Source of the DNA: Calditrichota bacterium
Lineage (GTDB): Bacteria > Calditrichota > Calditrichia > RBG-13-44-9 > J042
Reading direction: 5' to 3'
NCBI GenBank assembly: GCA_013150955.1
Contig: JAADJD010000062.1
Coordinates: forward strand, 1 to 64,000
DNA length: 64,000 bases
Within the stretch, counting starts at the first letter, position 1; each line of letters starts with the position of its first letter. Under the pieces are notes generated by a model. It made no database searches, was not told the DNA's origin, and saw only the letters and a list, made by a program, of their open reading frames with translations. A program made the translations under genes and the position numbers. Shown here piece after piece: positions 37,930 to 46,504 of the stretch.

Positions 37930-40410
37930 ATGCATTCTTGGTTCAAATTCAACAACAGGATGATGTTCAGCATCATCGTTAGCATTCTGGTGCTTATGGT
38001 CTCGTCCTTTGTCATGGCAGACACTCCGGACGACGACGAAATTCGCACCACGGGCTACATCCAGGCCATTGGAAACGACAGCCTGGTGGTAAACGACATG
38101 GTCTTCTGGGTCAACGAGAATACGCGAGTCAAAAGCGAGCACCACATGCACATTCGTTTCTCGGATTTAAAAGTTGGGGATTATGTGGAAGTGGAGGCAC
38201 GGGTGCTGGATGATGGACGCTACCTGGCAAAAGTGATCGAGCTGAAGGATGATGACGGGGATCGGGAAATCGAGGTGGAAGGATTCATCGAAGCGCTGGG
38301 GGATGATTCCCTGGTGGTGGAAGGTATAACCTTCTTTGTGGATTCCAACACGGTCATCCGCGGTGACCATCACATGGAATTGTCTTTCAGCGATCTGCAG
38401 GTTGGCGATTACGTGGAAGTAAAGGGCATTATTCAGGCGGACAGCAGCTACCTGGCCATCCGGATCAAAGTTGAAAACGAAATGAAGATGTTCGAAATCG
38501 AGGGCTTCATCGAAGCGATCGGTCAGGACAGTCTGGTTGTCAACGGCTGGGTATTCTGGGTGGATTCCAGCACCATGATCATGAATGACGACGATGATCC
38601 CATCTCTTTTGACGAGCTGCAAGTCGGACAATTCGTGGAAATTAAGGCGGAACGTCAGCCGGATGGCTCCTACCTGGCACGCAAAATCAAACTGGAAGAC
38701 TACGATGATGACTTCATGAAAATGGAACTGGAAGGCTTCATTCAGGAAGTGGGGCCGGATTACATCATGGTCAACTTCATGCAGATTTTTGTGGATTCCA
38801 GCACCGTCATCGAAGCGGATGATGATTCCCTGCTTCAATTCAGCGATCTTCAGGTGAACATGTATGTGGAAGTGAAAGCCATTCGGCAGATGGACGGCAC
38901 CCTGCTGGCGAAAAAGATTGAAGTGAAACGTGAAGATGATTACAGCGACGAATTCGAGATCAAAGGCCCCATCGATGATCTGGGTATCGACTCCACCAAC
39001 ACGCAGTACATCGTCGTTCGTGGCATCACCTTCCTGCTCAACGATCAGACCCGAATCGAAGGCAAGCACCACACGCCATTAACCTTCGATGACCTGAGTG
39101 TGGGCACGGTGGTGGAAGTGGAAGCGGTCTTGCAGGCAGATGGTTCCTACCTGGCCAAAAAGATCAAGGTCAAAGAAAGCCAGCTGGTCGAGATCGAGCT
39201 GACCGCACCCATCGACACCCTGTACAACAACGTGGTGGTTGTGGCCGGTATTCCGTTCCAGACCGATTCCAGCACCGAAATTTATGGTCGGCACCGGACG
39301 CCACTGACGTTCGCCGATTTGCGAATCGGGATGATTGTAAAAGTAAAAGGCTATCAGTTGCAGGATGGCAGCTTTTATGCCTACCGGATTAAAGTCGAAG
39401 AGCTGTGGCGAGAAGAAGTTGAGTTCGAAGCCGTCATTGACAGCGTGGGATTTGACTGGATAGCGGTACTGGGACAGAAAATTTACGTCACCGACAGCAC
39501 CCGGATTTACGACGAATCCAAGAATCCGGTAGACTTCAGCTACCTGCAGGCCGGACAGTGGGTAGAGGTGAAAGCCTTCATCCAGTCCGACGGCAAGCTG
39601 ATTGCGATCAAGATTAAAGTGAAAGACGTGAATCGGGTAGAAATCGAAATCCACGCCACTATCGACACCCTGTACGCCAACATCGTACGTGCCGGTGGGA
39701 TTAACTTTCTGGTGGACAATCGTACGGAAATCCTAGATCAATCCGGGGATTCCATCACACTGGGCGATTTGAGCATCGGGATGGTGGTGGAAATTAAGGC
39801 CGTGCAGGAAGCCGATGGTAGCTACCGCGCCTTACGAATTAAAGTGGAAGACGATCCCAATGTCAACACGGTGGCGGGTAGTGTGGCGGGTCTCAGCGGA
39901 GGTCAACTGGTGGTCGGCAACACCAGCGTGGATTTAACGCCGCAAACGGTCGTGCTGGATCAGAACTTCAACCCGATTTCGGTTGATCAATTGAATCTGG
40001 GCGATCAGGTAACCGTGTGGGCAGATTACTCTGACCCGAGCAATCCCCAGGCGGTACAGGTTCAACAGGGAACCACGGATACGGTTACCGGACTGGAAGA
40101 CGATCCTATCTCCGGCATCCCAACGCGGTTCGAGCTGGGTCAGAATTATCCCAACCCGTTCAACCCGTCCACGACCATCCCGGTGACCATCGCCGGTAAT
40201 GAATGGCAGAATGTCCAGCTGATCGTTTACAACATCCTGGGTCAGAAAGTCCGCACCCTGTTCAATGGCGTGCTGCAGGGTGGCACCTACAAATTCCAGT
40301 GGAACGGTCGGAACGATCAGGGCCAGATTCTGCCATCGGGAATTTACTTCTATCGATTAACGGTGAATCAGCAGCCCATTCAGACTCGACGGATGATCTT
40401 TCTGAAATAA
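37930..40410 (+). CDS. Secreted nine-repeat DUF5666 protein with C-terminal sorting domain
   Basis: The 826-residue protein has a signal peptide (residues 1-31, ending SFVMADT). Nine successive DUF5666-like units of about 75 residues follow, each running E-x-E-G-x-I-x-x-x-G, SLVV, F-W/F-V-D-S-T, F-D-L-x-V-G, V-E-V-K-A and A-x-K-I-K-V. The units form small beta-barrels of the OB/SH3 kind and are strongly acidic. The last about 90 residues (FELGQNYPNPFNPSTTI, LIVYNILGQKVRTL, GIYFYRLTV, RRMIFLK) are a FlgD-like/type IX-style sorting domain common in Calditrichota and Ignavibacteria, so export to the cell surface is expected. ATG 37930 follows AACAGGAGGTTC. The ligand is unknown; the acidic faces could bind metal ions. 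Confidence 0.88.
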   Translation: MHSWFKFNNRMMFSIIVSILVLMVSSFVMADTPDDDEIRTTGYIQAIGNDSLVVNDMVFWVNENTRVKSEHHMHIRFSDLKVGDYVEVEARVLDDGRYLAKVIELKDDDGDREIEVEGFIEALGDDSLVVEGITFFVDSNTVIRGDHHMELSFSDLQVGDYVEVKGIIQADSSYLAIRIKVENEMKMFEIEGFIEAIGQDSLVVNGWVFWVDSSTMIMNDDDDPISFDELQVGQFVEIKAERQPDGSYLARKIKLEDYDDDFMKMELEGFIQEVGPDYIMVNFMQIFVDSSTVIEADDDSLLQFSDLQVNMYVEVKAIRQMDGTLLAKKIEVKREDDYSDEFEIKGPIDDLGIDSTNTQYIVVRGITFLLNDQTRIEGKHHTPLTFDDLSVGTVVEVEAVLQADGSYLAKKIKVKESQLVEIELTAPIDTLYNNVVVVAGIPFQTDSSTEIYGRHRTPLTFADLRIGMIVKVKGYQLQDGSFYAYRIKVEELWREEVEFEAVIDSVGFDWIAVLGQKIYVTDSTRIYDESKNPVDFSYLQAGQWVEVKAFIQSDGKLIAIKIKVKDVNRVEIEIHATIDTLYANIVRAGGINFLVDNRTEILDQSGDSITLGDLSIGMVVEIKAVQEADGSYRALRIKVEDDPNVNTVAGSVAGLSGGQLVVGNTSVDLTPQTVVLDQNFNPISVDQLNLGDQVTVWADYSDPSNPQAVQVQQGTTDTVTGLEDDPISGIPTRFELGQNYPNPFNPSTTIPVTIAGNEWQNVQLIVYNILGQKVRTLFNGVLQGGTYKFQWNGRNDQGQILPSGIYFYRLTVNQQPIQTRRMIFLK

Positions 40411-40432
40411 AACCCAAGGCAGGGGTTGTGTT

Positions 40433-40464
40433 GTCTGGAAGGGGATTGGGTTCCCCTTCCAGAC
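40433..40464 (+). terminator. Terminator-like hairpin after the DUF5666 protein gene
   Basis: A perfect 13-bp stem, GTCTGGAAGGGGA (40433-40445) with TCCCCTTCCAGAC (40452-40464) and a six-base loop, starts 22 bases past the stop. The T-run is poor (CTAATTTAAAC), so it may slow rather than end transcription into the next gene. Confidence 0.6.
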
Positions 40465-40495
40465 CTAATTTAAACAAAAATTGCAGGTAACCCAT

Positions 40496-40780
40496 ATGTC
40501 CCGATTGCCCATCAAATCATTCATCATCACCACCATGGAACCGTTGCGAGCCACCGAACGAGATCGGGTGAACCAGGTACTGGCCGGTGTGAGCCACCAC
40601 ACTTTTCAACTGGGGCAACACTGGATCGTGAAAACCCGTCTTTCGGCGCGGCAACTTCGGGACGTGTTAAACCAGAGCACCCATCAACCCACATCGTTTT
40701 TAATTTTGCGTTTAAATCACGAGGCCGCCTGGACAAACACCTGCGAACAGGAGGCCCAATGGTTAAAAACCCATTTATGA
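40496..40780 (+). CDS. SinR/Cas2-fold-like small protein
   Basis: The 94-residue protein follows the layout of SinR-family proteins, stand-alone relatives of Cas2/VapD. It has a first beta-strand (KSFIITTMEPL), a helix, LGQHWIVKTRLSARQLRDVL in place of the usual STWLVKTDLSAEQIRD, then TSFLILRLNHEAAWTN in place of the LLVVKL...AAW strand, and QWLKTHL at the end. The N-terminal strand lacks the typical YDL, so any nuclease activity of the Cas2 type is doubtful. ATG 40496 has GCAGGTAAC upstream; a longer start at 40481 is less likely. No cas genes or CRISPR array are in the window. The Crp/Fnr gene follows 40 bases later on the same strand. Confidence 0.55.
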   Translation: MSRLPIKSFIITTMEPLRATERDRVNQVLAGVSHHTFQLGQHWIVKTRLSARQLRDVLNQSTHQPTSFLILRLNHEAAWTNTCEQEAQWLKTHL

Positions 40781-40820
40781 TGAGCAGGGCACATGGGCAA
40801 ATCTGCACAAGGAGGCAACC

Positions 40821-41501
40821 ATGAGGGATCAACTGTTAAGTGCGTTCCCCATCCTGAAAAACGCCAACGATAAAATCTGGAACGAGCTTGAAGAATTTGC
40901 CATCTTCAAGAAATACAATGCCAATGAGATTGTGGCATTGGAGGGGGACACCACCCACTATTTTCCGCTGGTGCTATCGGGGAGCATCCGGGTGTACAAA
41001 TGCGGGGACTCCGGTAAAGAAATCACCCTGTACAAAGTACGGCGGGGGGATTGTTGTGTGCTGACGGCCCTGTCGATCATGGGACAAACCGGCTTTGGTG
41101 CCAATGCGGTGGTGGATACGGCCTGCAGCACCGTTTCTATTCCGGCACCGGTGTTTCGGGACTGGATCAATCGGCACGATCTGTGGCGCAACTTTGTGTT
41201 CAAGCTCATTTTCCATCGGCTGACGGAAATCATTTCCAAAGTAGAAGCACTGGCGTTCCAACGGGTCGACGAACGGGTGGCTGCTTTTCTGCTCCAGTCT
41301 TTTATGAAAGAACACAAGCCGGTCATTCGGGTAACCCATTCCGATATTGCCCGAGAACTGGGCACCGCCCGCGAAGTGGTCAGCCGGGTGCTGAAATCTT
41401 TCGAACGTGAAAAGCTGGTGCAGCTGTCCCGCGGACGCATCACCATCATCAACCATCGGGATCTGCGTCGCCACAGCCGACTGTTCCATATGACCAACTA
41501 A
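40821..41501 (+). CDS. Crp/Fnr family transcriptional regulator
   Basis: The 226-residue protein has an N-terminal cyclic-nucleotide-binding-like beta-roll (about 20-120), a dimerisation helix and a C-terminal Crp-type winged helix with VTHSDIARELGTAREVVSRV as the HTH. The beta-roll carries clustered Cys (YKCGDSGKE, RRGDCCVLTALSIMG, TACSTVSIP). The C-x-LT form is shared by a large Crp/Fnr subgroup tied to anaerobic or nitrosative control; the Fnr N-terminal Fe-S Cys set is absent. ATG 40821 has CACAAGGAGGCAACC upstream. It may control neighbouring genes such as the DUF2892 or DUF5666 genes, but no palindromic operator was found. Confidence 0.9.
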   Translation: MRDQLLSAFPILKNANDKIWNELEEFAIFKKYNANEIVALEGDTTHYFPLVLSGSIRVYKCGDSGKEITLYKVRRGDCCVLTALSIMGQTGFGANAVVDTACSTVSIPAPVFRDWINRHDLWRNFVFKLIFHRLTEIISKVEALAFQRVDERVAAFLLQSFMKEHKPVIRVTHSDIARELGTAREVVSRVLKSFEREKLVQLSRGRITIINHRDLRRHSRLFHMTN

Positions 41502-41536
41502 AACCCTGGTGCATAGCGCAAACCTCACCCCCCAAC

Positions 41537-41574
41537 ACCTGACCGGTTGGTATCGATCATCCAGCCGGTCAGGT
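41537..41574 (+). terminator. Hairpin after the Crp/Fnr gene
   Basis: ACCTGACCGG (41537-41546) pairs perfectly with CCGGTCAGGT (41565-41574); a weak T/C-rich tail follows, 36 bases beyond the stop. Confidence 0.5.
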
Positions 41575-41585
41575 TCCTCTATTCG

Positions 41586-41921
41586 ACCCGGATTATGTAC
41601 CCGTATTAGACCGCGAATTAACACCAATAAAAACAATAAAATCCATTGATTTAGATCTGTATGAAAATTCGCTTCGAGGTTTATTCGTGATTTTATTCCA
41701 AATAATGCGTTAAACCACGAATCACGCGAATGAATTCGAATCATATCAACAAAATAGCGAATATATCCGGGAAAACATTTTCATCCAGATAGAATCAAGA
41801 GCATTTTATTAATTTTATTGGTGTTTATTCGTGTCATTCGTAGGCTATTGCATAATCTGGGTTTATTGATATTTTTGTGTTCATTCGCGTGATTCGCGGT
41901 TTCATGCATGATTTGGGTTAA
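41586..41921. repeat. Interspersed palindromic repeat, copy E (composite of both subtypes)
   Basis: The left part (41586-41695) is the short subtype: ACCCGGATTATGTACCCG, GACCGCGAATTAACACCAAT, AATAAAATCCATTGATTTAG and TTTATTCGTGATTTTATT. It runs directly into a complete long subtype starting CCAAATAATGCGTTAAACC, with AATCATATCAACAAAATAGC and ATATCCGGGAAAACATTTTC in the middle and two right arms, the last ending GCATGATTTGGGTTAA. The short element looks truncated by insertion of the long one, or the pair arose by recombination. It fills the gap between the Crp/Fnr gene and the ABC permease. Confidence 0.8.
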
Positions 41922-41988
41922 ACCAATGACGAGCGGAGGATCCTCCCCCCATCAGGCAGGTTCTCAGAGAACGGTCACGACGATACCT

Positions 41989-43491
41989 TTAGCCCTTACC
42001 CCACAACAGCTTCCACACTTCCGTCCAGCCCGGCCGGTGATGATAAAACAGGCTGGACGTACGGAATAATCGGATGGAAACCAGCAACGCCACAATCGTG
42101 GACACCAGCATCACCGCGATGGAAATAACATAATCAATTTCCGGTGGGTGTCCCAGCGGGGTGCGCAGAATCATGAACGTCGGGGTTAAAAAGGGAATAA
42201 AGGACAGGATGCGAACAAAGACGGCATTGGGGAACATCAAAATGGGTACCGAAAACAAAATGGGGGAAATGGAGAGCATTCGTAACACCAGGTGAACGTG
42301 GTGTGCCTCGTCCTCATCGGAATAGACCGTGCCAATCCCCACGTAAATGGCCGCAAAAAAGAAGTAGCCCAGCACAAAATAAAGCACAAAAACCCCAAGG
42401 TTCCGCAACGTGAAAAAGGTTAAATTTTCCACCGAAAGCAATTCGGCCAGAATCAGCCCTTCGGTTAATAGCAACCAGATCAAAATCTGAACCAATCCCA
42501 GGAATCCCAGTCCCAGGATTTTCCCCGCAATTATCTGAAAACTGTTGGCGGAGGTCATCAACACTTCCAGCACCCGGTTGCCCTTTTCCGATAGCAAACT
42601 GTAGAACAAAAATCCCGCCGGTGTAAAAATAGAAATAAAAAGGAACACCACCACGATAATGGGCGCCAGATACGACTGTAGAAAACTAAACTCCCGTTTT
42701 TTGGCCCCCTCCACCAGTATCTCGTTGATGACCACCGGCTTCAGCCATTCGTGTATCTGCGAAATGGTAATGCCTTCCTGGCGTAACCGCATTTCTACCA
42801 GAAATTCCTGAAGTACTGTCTTCAACGGTTCAATTTGCAGGAACTGATTGGGATAGATGGAATGAAATTCCACCTCGCCGTTGAGCAATTCCTCCCCTCG
42901 CAGAATCAGATAACCTTCAACAATCTGATTAAAAAGCAAACTGTCTGCCGTGCGGAGGATCTGCGCCTGCCATAGCGAGTCCACATAGGCCTTTTTCCGG
43001 TTGAATTCAATTTCAGCCAGATCCCGCTGTTCACGGGTCATGTGGAGTTGTTCATAGGTTTGCCGGAGGAGTCGCTCTTTGGTTGGGGAGTTGGGTCGCT
43101 GGAAAATATAGCGGCGCCGCTCCTTGATGCGGTTGTAGGCATCGTTCAAGCTGTCCAGTTCATGCTTCAGGCGGGCCACTTCCTGAAAGAGATTCCGCAA
43201 GGGTTCGGTCGTATCGGCCTGGATGTCCATCAAAATGACGGCCGGGCTTCCGGTACCCGGCAGGGTGAAATTGTTGAGTTTCTCCTGCAATGCTTCACAA
43301 TACCGGGTGGTATCCAGCTCCACACAACCGATGACCCGCGGCTGTGGGGTACGCGATTCCCGATAAAAGAAAAACAAAATAAACGCCACCACGGTAAATA
43401 ACAGGGGCGGAACAAAAGTGGCCAGAATGAAACTGCGCGATTTTAAATGGCGCCAGAATTCCCACCCGGTAATGATCCAGAGATTTCTCAT
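41989..43491 (-). CDS. ABC-2 type export permease (NatB-like)
   Basis: The 500-residue protein has a first membrane helix at about 20-43, then a long extracytoplasmic coiled-coil-rich domain (about 45-270, with QEVARLKHELDSLNDAYNRI), then five or six helices from about 275 onward (APIIVVVFLFISIF, FLGLVQILIWLLLT, VLYFVLGYFFFAAIYVG, LFSVPILMFP and AVMLVSTIVALLVSIRLF). This is the ABC2_membrane_3/NatB arrangement, often linked to sodium or drug efflux. Its start overlaps the ATPase stop by four bases (ATGA), so the two are translated together. The substrate is unknown. Confidence 0.85.
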   Translation of the reverse strand: MRNLWIITGWEFWRHLKSRSFILATFVPPLLFTVVAFILFFFYRESRTPQPRVIGCVELDTTRYCEALQEKLNNFTLPGTGSPAVILMDIQADTTEPLRNLFQEVARLKHELDSLNDAYNRIKERRRYIFQRPNSPTKERLLRQTYEQLHMTREQRDLAEIEFNRKKAYVDSLWQAQILRTADSLLFNQIVEGYLILRGEELLNGEVEFHSIYPNQFLQIEPLKTVLQEFLVEMRLRQEGITISQIHEWLKPVVINEILVEGAKKREFSFLQSYLAPIIVVVFLFISIFTPAGFLFYSLLSEKGNRVLEVLMTSANSFQIIAGKILGLGFLGLVQILIWLLLTEGLILAELLSVENLTFFTLRNLGVFVLYFVLGYFFFAAIYVGIGTVYSDEDEAHHVHLVLRMLSISPILFSVPILMFPNAVFVRILSFIPFLTPTFMILRTPLGHPPEIDYVISIAVMLVSTIVALLVSIRLFRTSSLFYHHRPGWTEVWKLLWGKG

Positions 43492-44390
43492 GCTTCACCC
43501 TGATTGTTGACGGCTTCCAGATAAATATCTTCCAGGCTGGGTCGATTGACCTCCAGACGGGTAATGCGCACCTGCTTGATGATCTGATCCAGTACCTTCT
43601 GAACCGGTTGATTGGGATCCACATATAGGCGGGCCACCTGGTTTTGCAGTAAAAACTTCCTGACCCCGGAAATCTTCTTGAGGTCGGTCAGGTTGTCCTC
43701 GCCTTCCACCAGCACCAGATTCTCCCGGTATTTCTTGCGGATCTGACCCACACTGCCCTGCAAAATAGCCCGACCCTGATGCAGCAGCAGAATCTGATCA
43801 CAAAGCGATTCGGCCAGATTCATCTGCTGGGTGGCCAGAATCACCGTGCGCTGTTCCTCTTTATAACGCAAAATCAATTTCTTGATCAAATCCTGATTGA
43901 GATTGGCCATGCCCAGAAACGGCTCGTCCAGGATCAGCAGTTTGGGATCGTGCACGATGGTGACCAGAATCTGCACTTTCTGTTGCATTTCCGGGGGTAA
44001 TTCCTGCACCGTATGTTCCATAAAATCAATCATGTCAAAGCGATCCAGATGACGCACCGCCTCCACCTGCGCCTTTTTTCGGGACAACCGCTTCAACCGG
44101 GCAAAGTAGATCAGAATATCGATCACCCGATGATGCGGATACACCCCCCGCGCTTCCGGCAAATATCCGATTTGATTCCGGATTTCCGGCTTTAACTTCT
44201 GGTCATCAAAGCGTACACTGCCTTCATCCGGTTTAACCAGATCCAGAATCATGCGTAAAATGGTGGTTTTTCCCGCCCCATCTGGCCCCAGTAAACCCAG
44301 CACCTTGCCCGGTGTTACCTCGAAGGAAATATTCTCCACCGTTAACCGATCCGGCACCTTCCTGGAAAGTTTTTCGGCTACCACTTTCAT
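43488..44390 (-). CDS. ABC transporter ATPase with degenerate catalytic motifs
   Basis: This 300-residue ATPase pairs with the downstream permease. Walker A is GPDGAGKTT, and Walker B with catalytic Glu is LLILDEPF. The signature loop reads ELPPEMQQKVQI where relatives have ELSKGMQQKVQ. The D-loop reads LGMANLN instead of SGLDPVN. The switch reads ILATQQM in place of STHQM, losing the His. Either ATP hydrolysis is weak or it occurs at one asymmetric site. ATG 44390 was chosen for its GGAGGTCGGTGG site and its ATGA overlap with the gene before; the longer ORF to 44645 is an overlap artefact. The C-terminal 85 residues are typical of the NatA/DrrA group. Confidence 0.87.
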   Translation of the reverse strand: MKVVAEKLSRKVPDRLTVENISFEVTPGKVLGLLGPDGAGKTTILRMILDLVKPDEGSVRFDDQKLKPEIRNQIGYLPEARGVYPHHRVIDILIYFARLKRLSRKKAQVEAVRHLDRFDMIDFMEHTVQELPPEMQQKVQILVTIVHDPKLLILDEPFLGMANLNQDLIKKLILRYKEEQRTVILATQQMNLAESLCDQILLLHQGRAILQGSVGQIRKKYRENLVLVEGEDNLTDLKKISGVRKFLLQNQVARLYVDPNQPVQKVLDQIIKQVRITRLEVNRPSLEDIYLEAVNNQGEA

Positions 44391-44995
44391 CCACCGACCT
44401 CCTGAAATGCGATTTTCCCGCCAGCACGGGCACTCAGTTCCCCCCGAAAGGCTTCCAGCTGCTCCTGTGGTATCTCTACCGTCACCTCCACGTCCTCTCG
44501 GTAATCGGCCTCCACCAGATGTCCCCCAAATTGATGCAACAGATGGTGCAATTGCCGGATAAAGGGATAATCGCATCGGAATCGCAGCTGTTGAAAGAAA
44601 ACCACCGGCTGAACCGATGCTCCCCGAACGGTTTCCTCGGCGCACCGGGCATACGCGCGGGATAGCCCTCCGGTGCCCAGCTTAATGCCACCAAAATATC
44701 GGGTGACCACCAAGACCGCCCTGACCAGCTGAAATTTTTCCAGAATGGTCAGAATCGGGCGTCCCGCCGTTCCCGATGGCTCCCCATCATCGGAATAACG
44801 AAAAGTGGAGGGATCGATACGATAGGCATAGCAATTGTGGGTGGCATCGTGAAATGTCCTGCGAATCTGCTGAATGAACGCCTCGGCCTCCTCTTTTGTA
44901 TGCGCGGGTGCTATGGTACCAATGAATACCGACCGTTTGATTCTAACCTCATGCTGATGCGTGTTAGAGATCGTATATAATTTACCGTTGGTCAT
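44387..44995 (-). CDS. IMPACT/YigZ family protein
   Basis: The 202-residue protein has the UPF0029/IMPACT N-terminal domain with KRSVFIGTIAPAHTKEEAEA, ATHNCYAYRI, the hallmark DDGEPSGTAGRPIL and VVTRYFGGIKLGTGGLSRAY, plus the DUF1949 C-terminal domain. YigZ relatives bind nucleic acids or inhibit translation-linked kinases in eukaryotes; the bacterial role is uncertain. It heads the unit with the ABC ATPase and permease (four-base overlap), an association that looks operonic but has no obvious functional logic. ATG 44995 is preceded only by a weak ribosome site. Confidence 0.93.
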   Translation of the reverse strand: MTNGKLYTISNTHQHEVRIKRSVFIGTIAPAHTKEEAEAFIQQIRRTFHDATHNCYAYRIDPSTFRYSDDGEPSGTAGRPILTILEKFQLVRAVLVVTRYFGGIKLGTGGLSRAYARCAEETVRGASVQPVVFFQQLRFRCDYPFIRQLHHLLHQFGGHLVEADYREDVEVTVEIPQEQLEAFRGELSARAGGKIAFQEVGG

Positions 44996-45071
44996 TTACA
45001 CCCATCGTTACGGACAGGAAAATATAACGCACGGGGGGAAAATTGTCAAGCAAACCCGCGGCGTGTCCCCT

Positions 45072-45295
45072 TTAACTCAGATTTTGCATTCGGCTACGAA
45101 TTACACGAATAGTCATGAATAAACCCAGATGATGCATTAGGCCACAAATTAAACGAATTAACACAAATAAAATTAAAAAAACACCCTGGATATTAAATCT
45201 GAATGAAAATTTGTTTCGGTGTTTGTTAGCGATTTTGTGGGTATTTTTTAGATTCATTCGCGTAATTTGCGTTTAATGCACTTATTTGGGTTTAA
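45072..45295. repeat. Interspersed palindromic repeat, copy F (short subtype)
   Basis: It opens with a partial arm TTTAACTCAGATTTTGCATT and continues ACGAATTACACGAATAGTCA. A complete left arm AAACCCAGATGATGCATTAG follows. The middle has AAACACCCTGGATATTAAAT and GCGATTTTGTGGGTATTTTT. The right arm ends GCACTTATTTGGGTTTAA. It lies between yigZ and the next rightward gene, in the promoter regions of both. Confidence 0.8.
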
Positions 45296-45419
45296 CCGCA
45301 TGGCAGCCCCGAAAGATCACCATTTCTGCCCTTCTGCAATGGCTTATGGAAATTGCATTTGGAGAACGTCTAACATTTTTATAAATTTTTACTTGCAGAA
45401 AATCAGTTGGGGAACCGTC

Positions 45420-45872
45420 TTGAAATCCTTTAAATTTGGTCAGAAAGATATTCAAATCATCCAGCAAGTGTTGGGGGTCGCTCCCATTGAACGGGTGGAT
45501 CACTTCCGGTTTGTTCTGGAAAACCAGAAAGAAAACCGGCGCCTGGCACTGGAAATTTATCCAGAGGTGGAAACCGGATCGGGAAAGGGTAGCCTGATCT
45601 CCATTTACACGATGAACACCCACATTCAGCTTCACAATTGCGCGGGATATGTCCCCAGTGAGTCGCTGGGAGAGGTCATCTTCTTCAGTGAACACCAAGG
45701 ACGATTGACGGGGGTAATCGTCGAAAAAGGCGCTGGATGCTCGGTTTATGCCAACGTGGATCGCAGCTTGCTGTCTGGCGACTTTACCAAACTGGCTCCC
45801 GAAGTCATGCTGTCGGGTATTGCCCTCTCCATTACGGAACACCTGCTACCCGTGGATAACAACACCGATTGA
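45420..45872 (+). CDS. Hypothetical protein ahead of MBL hydrolase gene
   Basis: The 150-residue protein has no family I recognise. It has mixed alpha/beta composition with segments FRFVLENQKENRRLALEIY, LISIYTMNTHIQLHNCAGYV and GEVIFFSEHQGRLTGVIVEK, one Cys of possible note, and an acidic C-terminus. No signal peptide or membrane helix is seen if TTG 45420 is the start (TTGGGGAACC upstream); the open frame reaches back to 45267 but that part encodes repeat copy F and non-conserved-looking sequence. The next gene starts two bases after the stop, suggesting coupled expression with the metallo-beta-lactamase-fold protein. Confidence 0.6.
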   Translation: MKSFKFGQKDIQIIQQVLGVAPIERVDHFRFVLENQKENRRLALEIYPEVETGSGKGSLISIYTMNTHIQLHNCAGYVPSESLGEVIFFSEHQGRLTGVIVEKGAGCSVYANVDRSLLSGDFTKLAPEVMLSGIALSITEHLLPVDNNTD

Positions 45873-45874
45873 AC

Positions 45875-46498
45875 ATGGAAATATTTAAATTCACTCTGGG
45901 ATTTTTTGGGGTTAACAACTACCTGATTAAATCCTCTCAATCTAACCGCGCCATCCTCATCGATGCTGCCGAAGACGTGACTCCCATTCTCCGAAAAATT
46001 CGCGAGCTGCAACTGCAGCTGGTTTATCTGATCAATACCCACGGACACGGCGATCATATTGCGGGAAACAGCGCCATTATTCAGGAAACGGGTGCCCAAT
46101 TGCTCATCCATGCCCTGGATGCTCCCTATTTGACCGATCCCAACCTCAACCTTTCCATGATGCTGGGCATCCATCTGGAATCGCCGCCGCCGGATGCCTA
46201 TTTGAACGAAGGGGATGTCCTGGAGATTGACGACATTCGGTTAAACGTTCTCCATACACCGGGACACACGCCCGGCCACATCAGCCTGGTTGCCGAAGGC
46301 GTGGCGTTTGTGGGGGATGTGATTTTCCGGGAATCCATTGGGCGAACCGATTTCCCACAGAGTTCCCATTATCAGCTACTGGAAACCATTCGCACCAAAA
46401 TTTATACCCTGCCCGACGAAACCGTGCTCTACAACGGCCACGGGCCAGAAACGACCGTGGGCCACGAAAAGAAATACAACCCATTCGTCAGGGGATAA
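45875..46498 (+). CDS. Metallo-beta-lactamase-fold hydrolase (glyoxalase II-like)
   Basis: The 207-residue protein has the core metal site NTHGHGDHIAG (His56, His58, Asp60, His61), the next His in VLHTPGHTPGHIS, an Asp in FVGDVIFRESIGRTDFP and a last His in LYNGHGPETTVGHEKKYNPF. The RTDFP and GHGPxTT...E...NPF signatures place it with hydroxyacylglutathione hydrolase-like and persulfide-dioxygenase-like enzymes, though true glyoxalase II has a longer C-terminal domain. ATG 45875 is used; an in-frame TTG at 45869 is less likely. xerD starts seven bases after the stop, so the three rightward genes look like one transcript. Confidence 0.9.
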   Translation: MEIFKFTLGFFGVNNYLIKSSQSNRAILIDAAEDVTPILRKIRELQLQLVYLINTHGHGDHIAGNSAIIQETGAQLLIHALDAPYLTDPNLNLSMMLGIHLESPPPDAYLNEGDVLEIDDIRLNVLHTPGHTPGHISLVAEGVAFVGDVIFRESIGRTDFPQSSHYQLLETIRTKIYTLPDETVLYNGHGPETTVGHEKKYNPFVRG

Positions 46499-46504
46499 TG
46501 CCCC

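Noticed and set aside
45282-45842. 186-residue minus-strand frame opposite the hypothetical gene
   Set aside because: It is partly antisense to repeat copy F and to a gene with better context and coupling to its neighbour.
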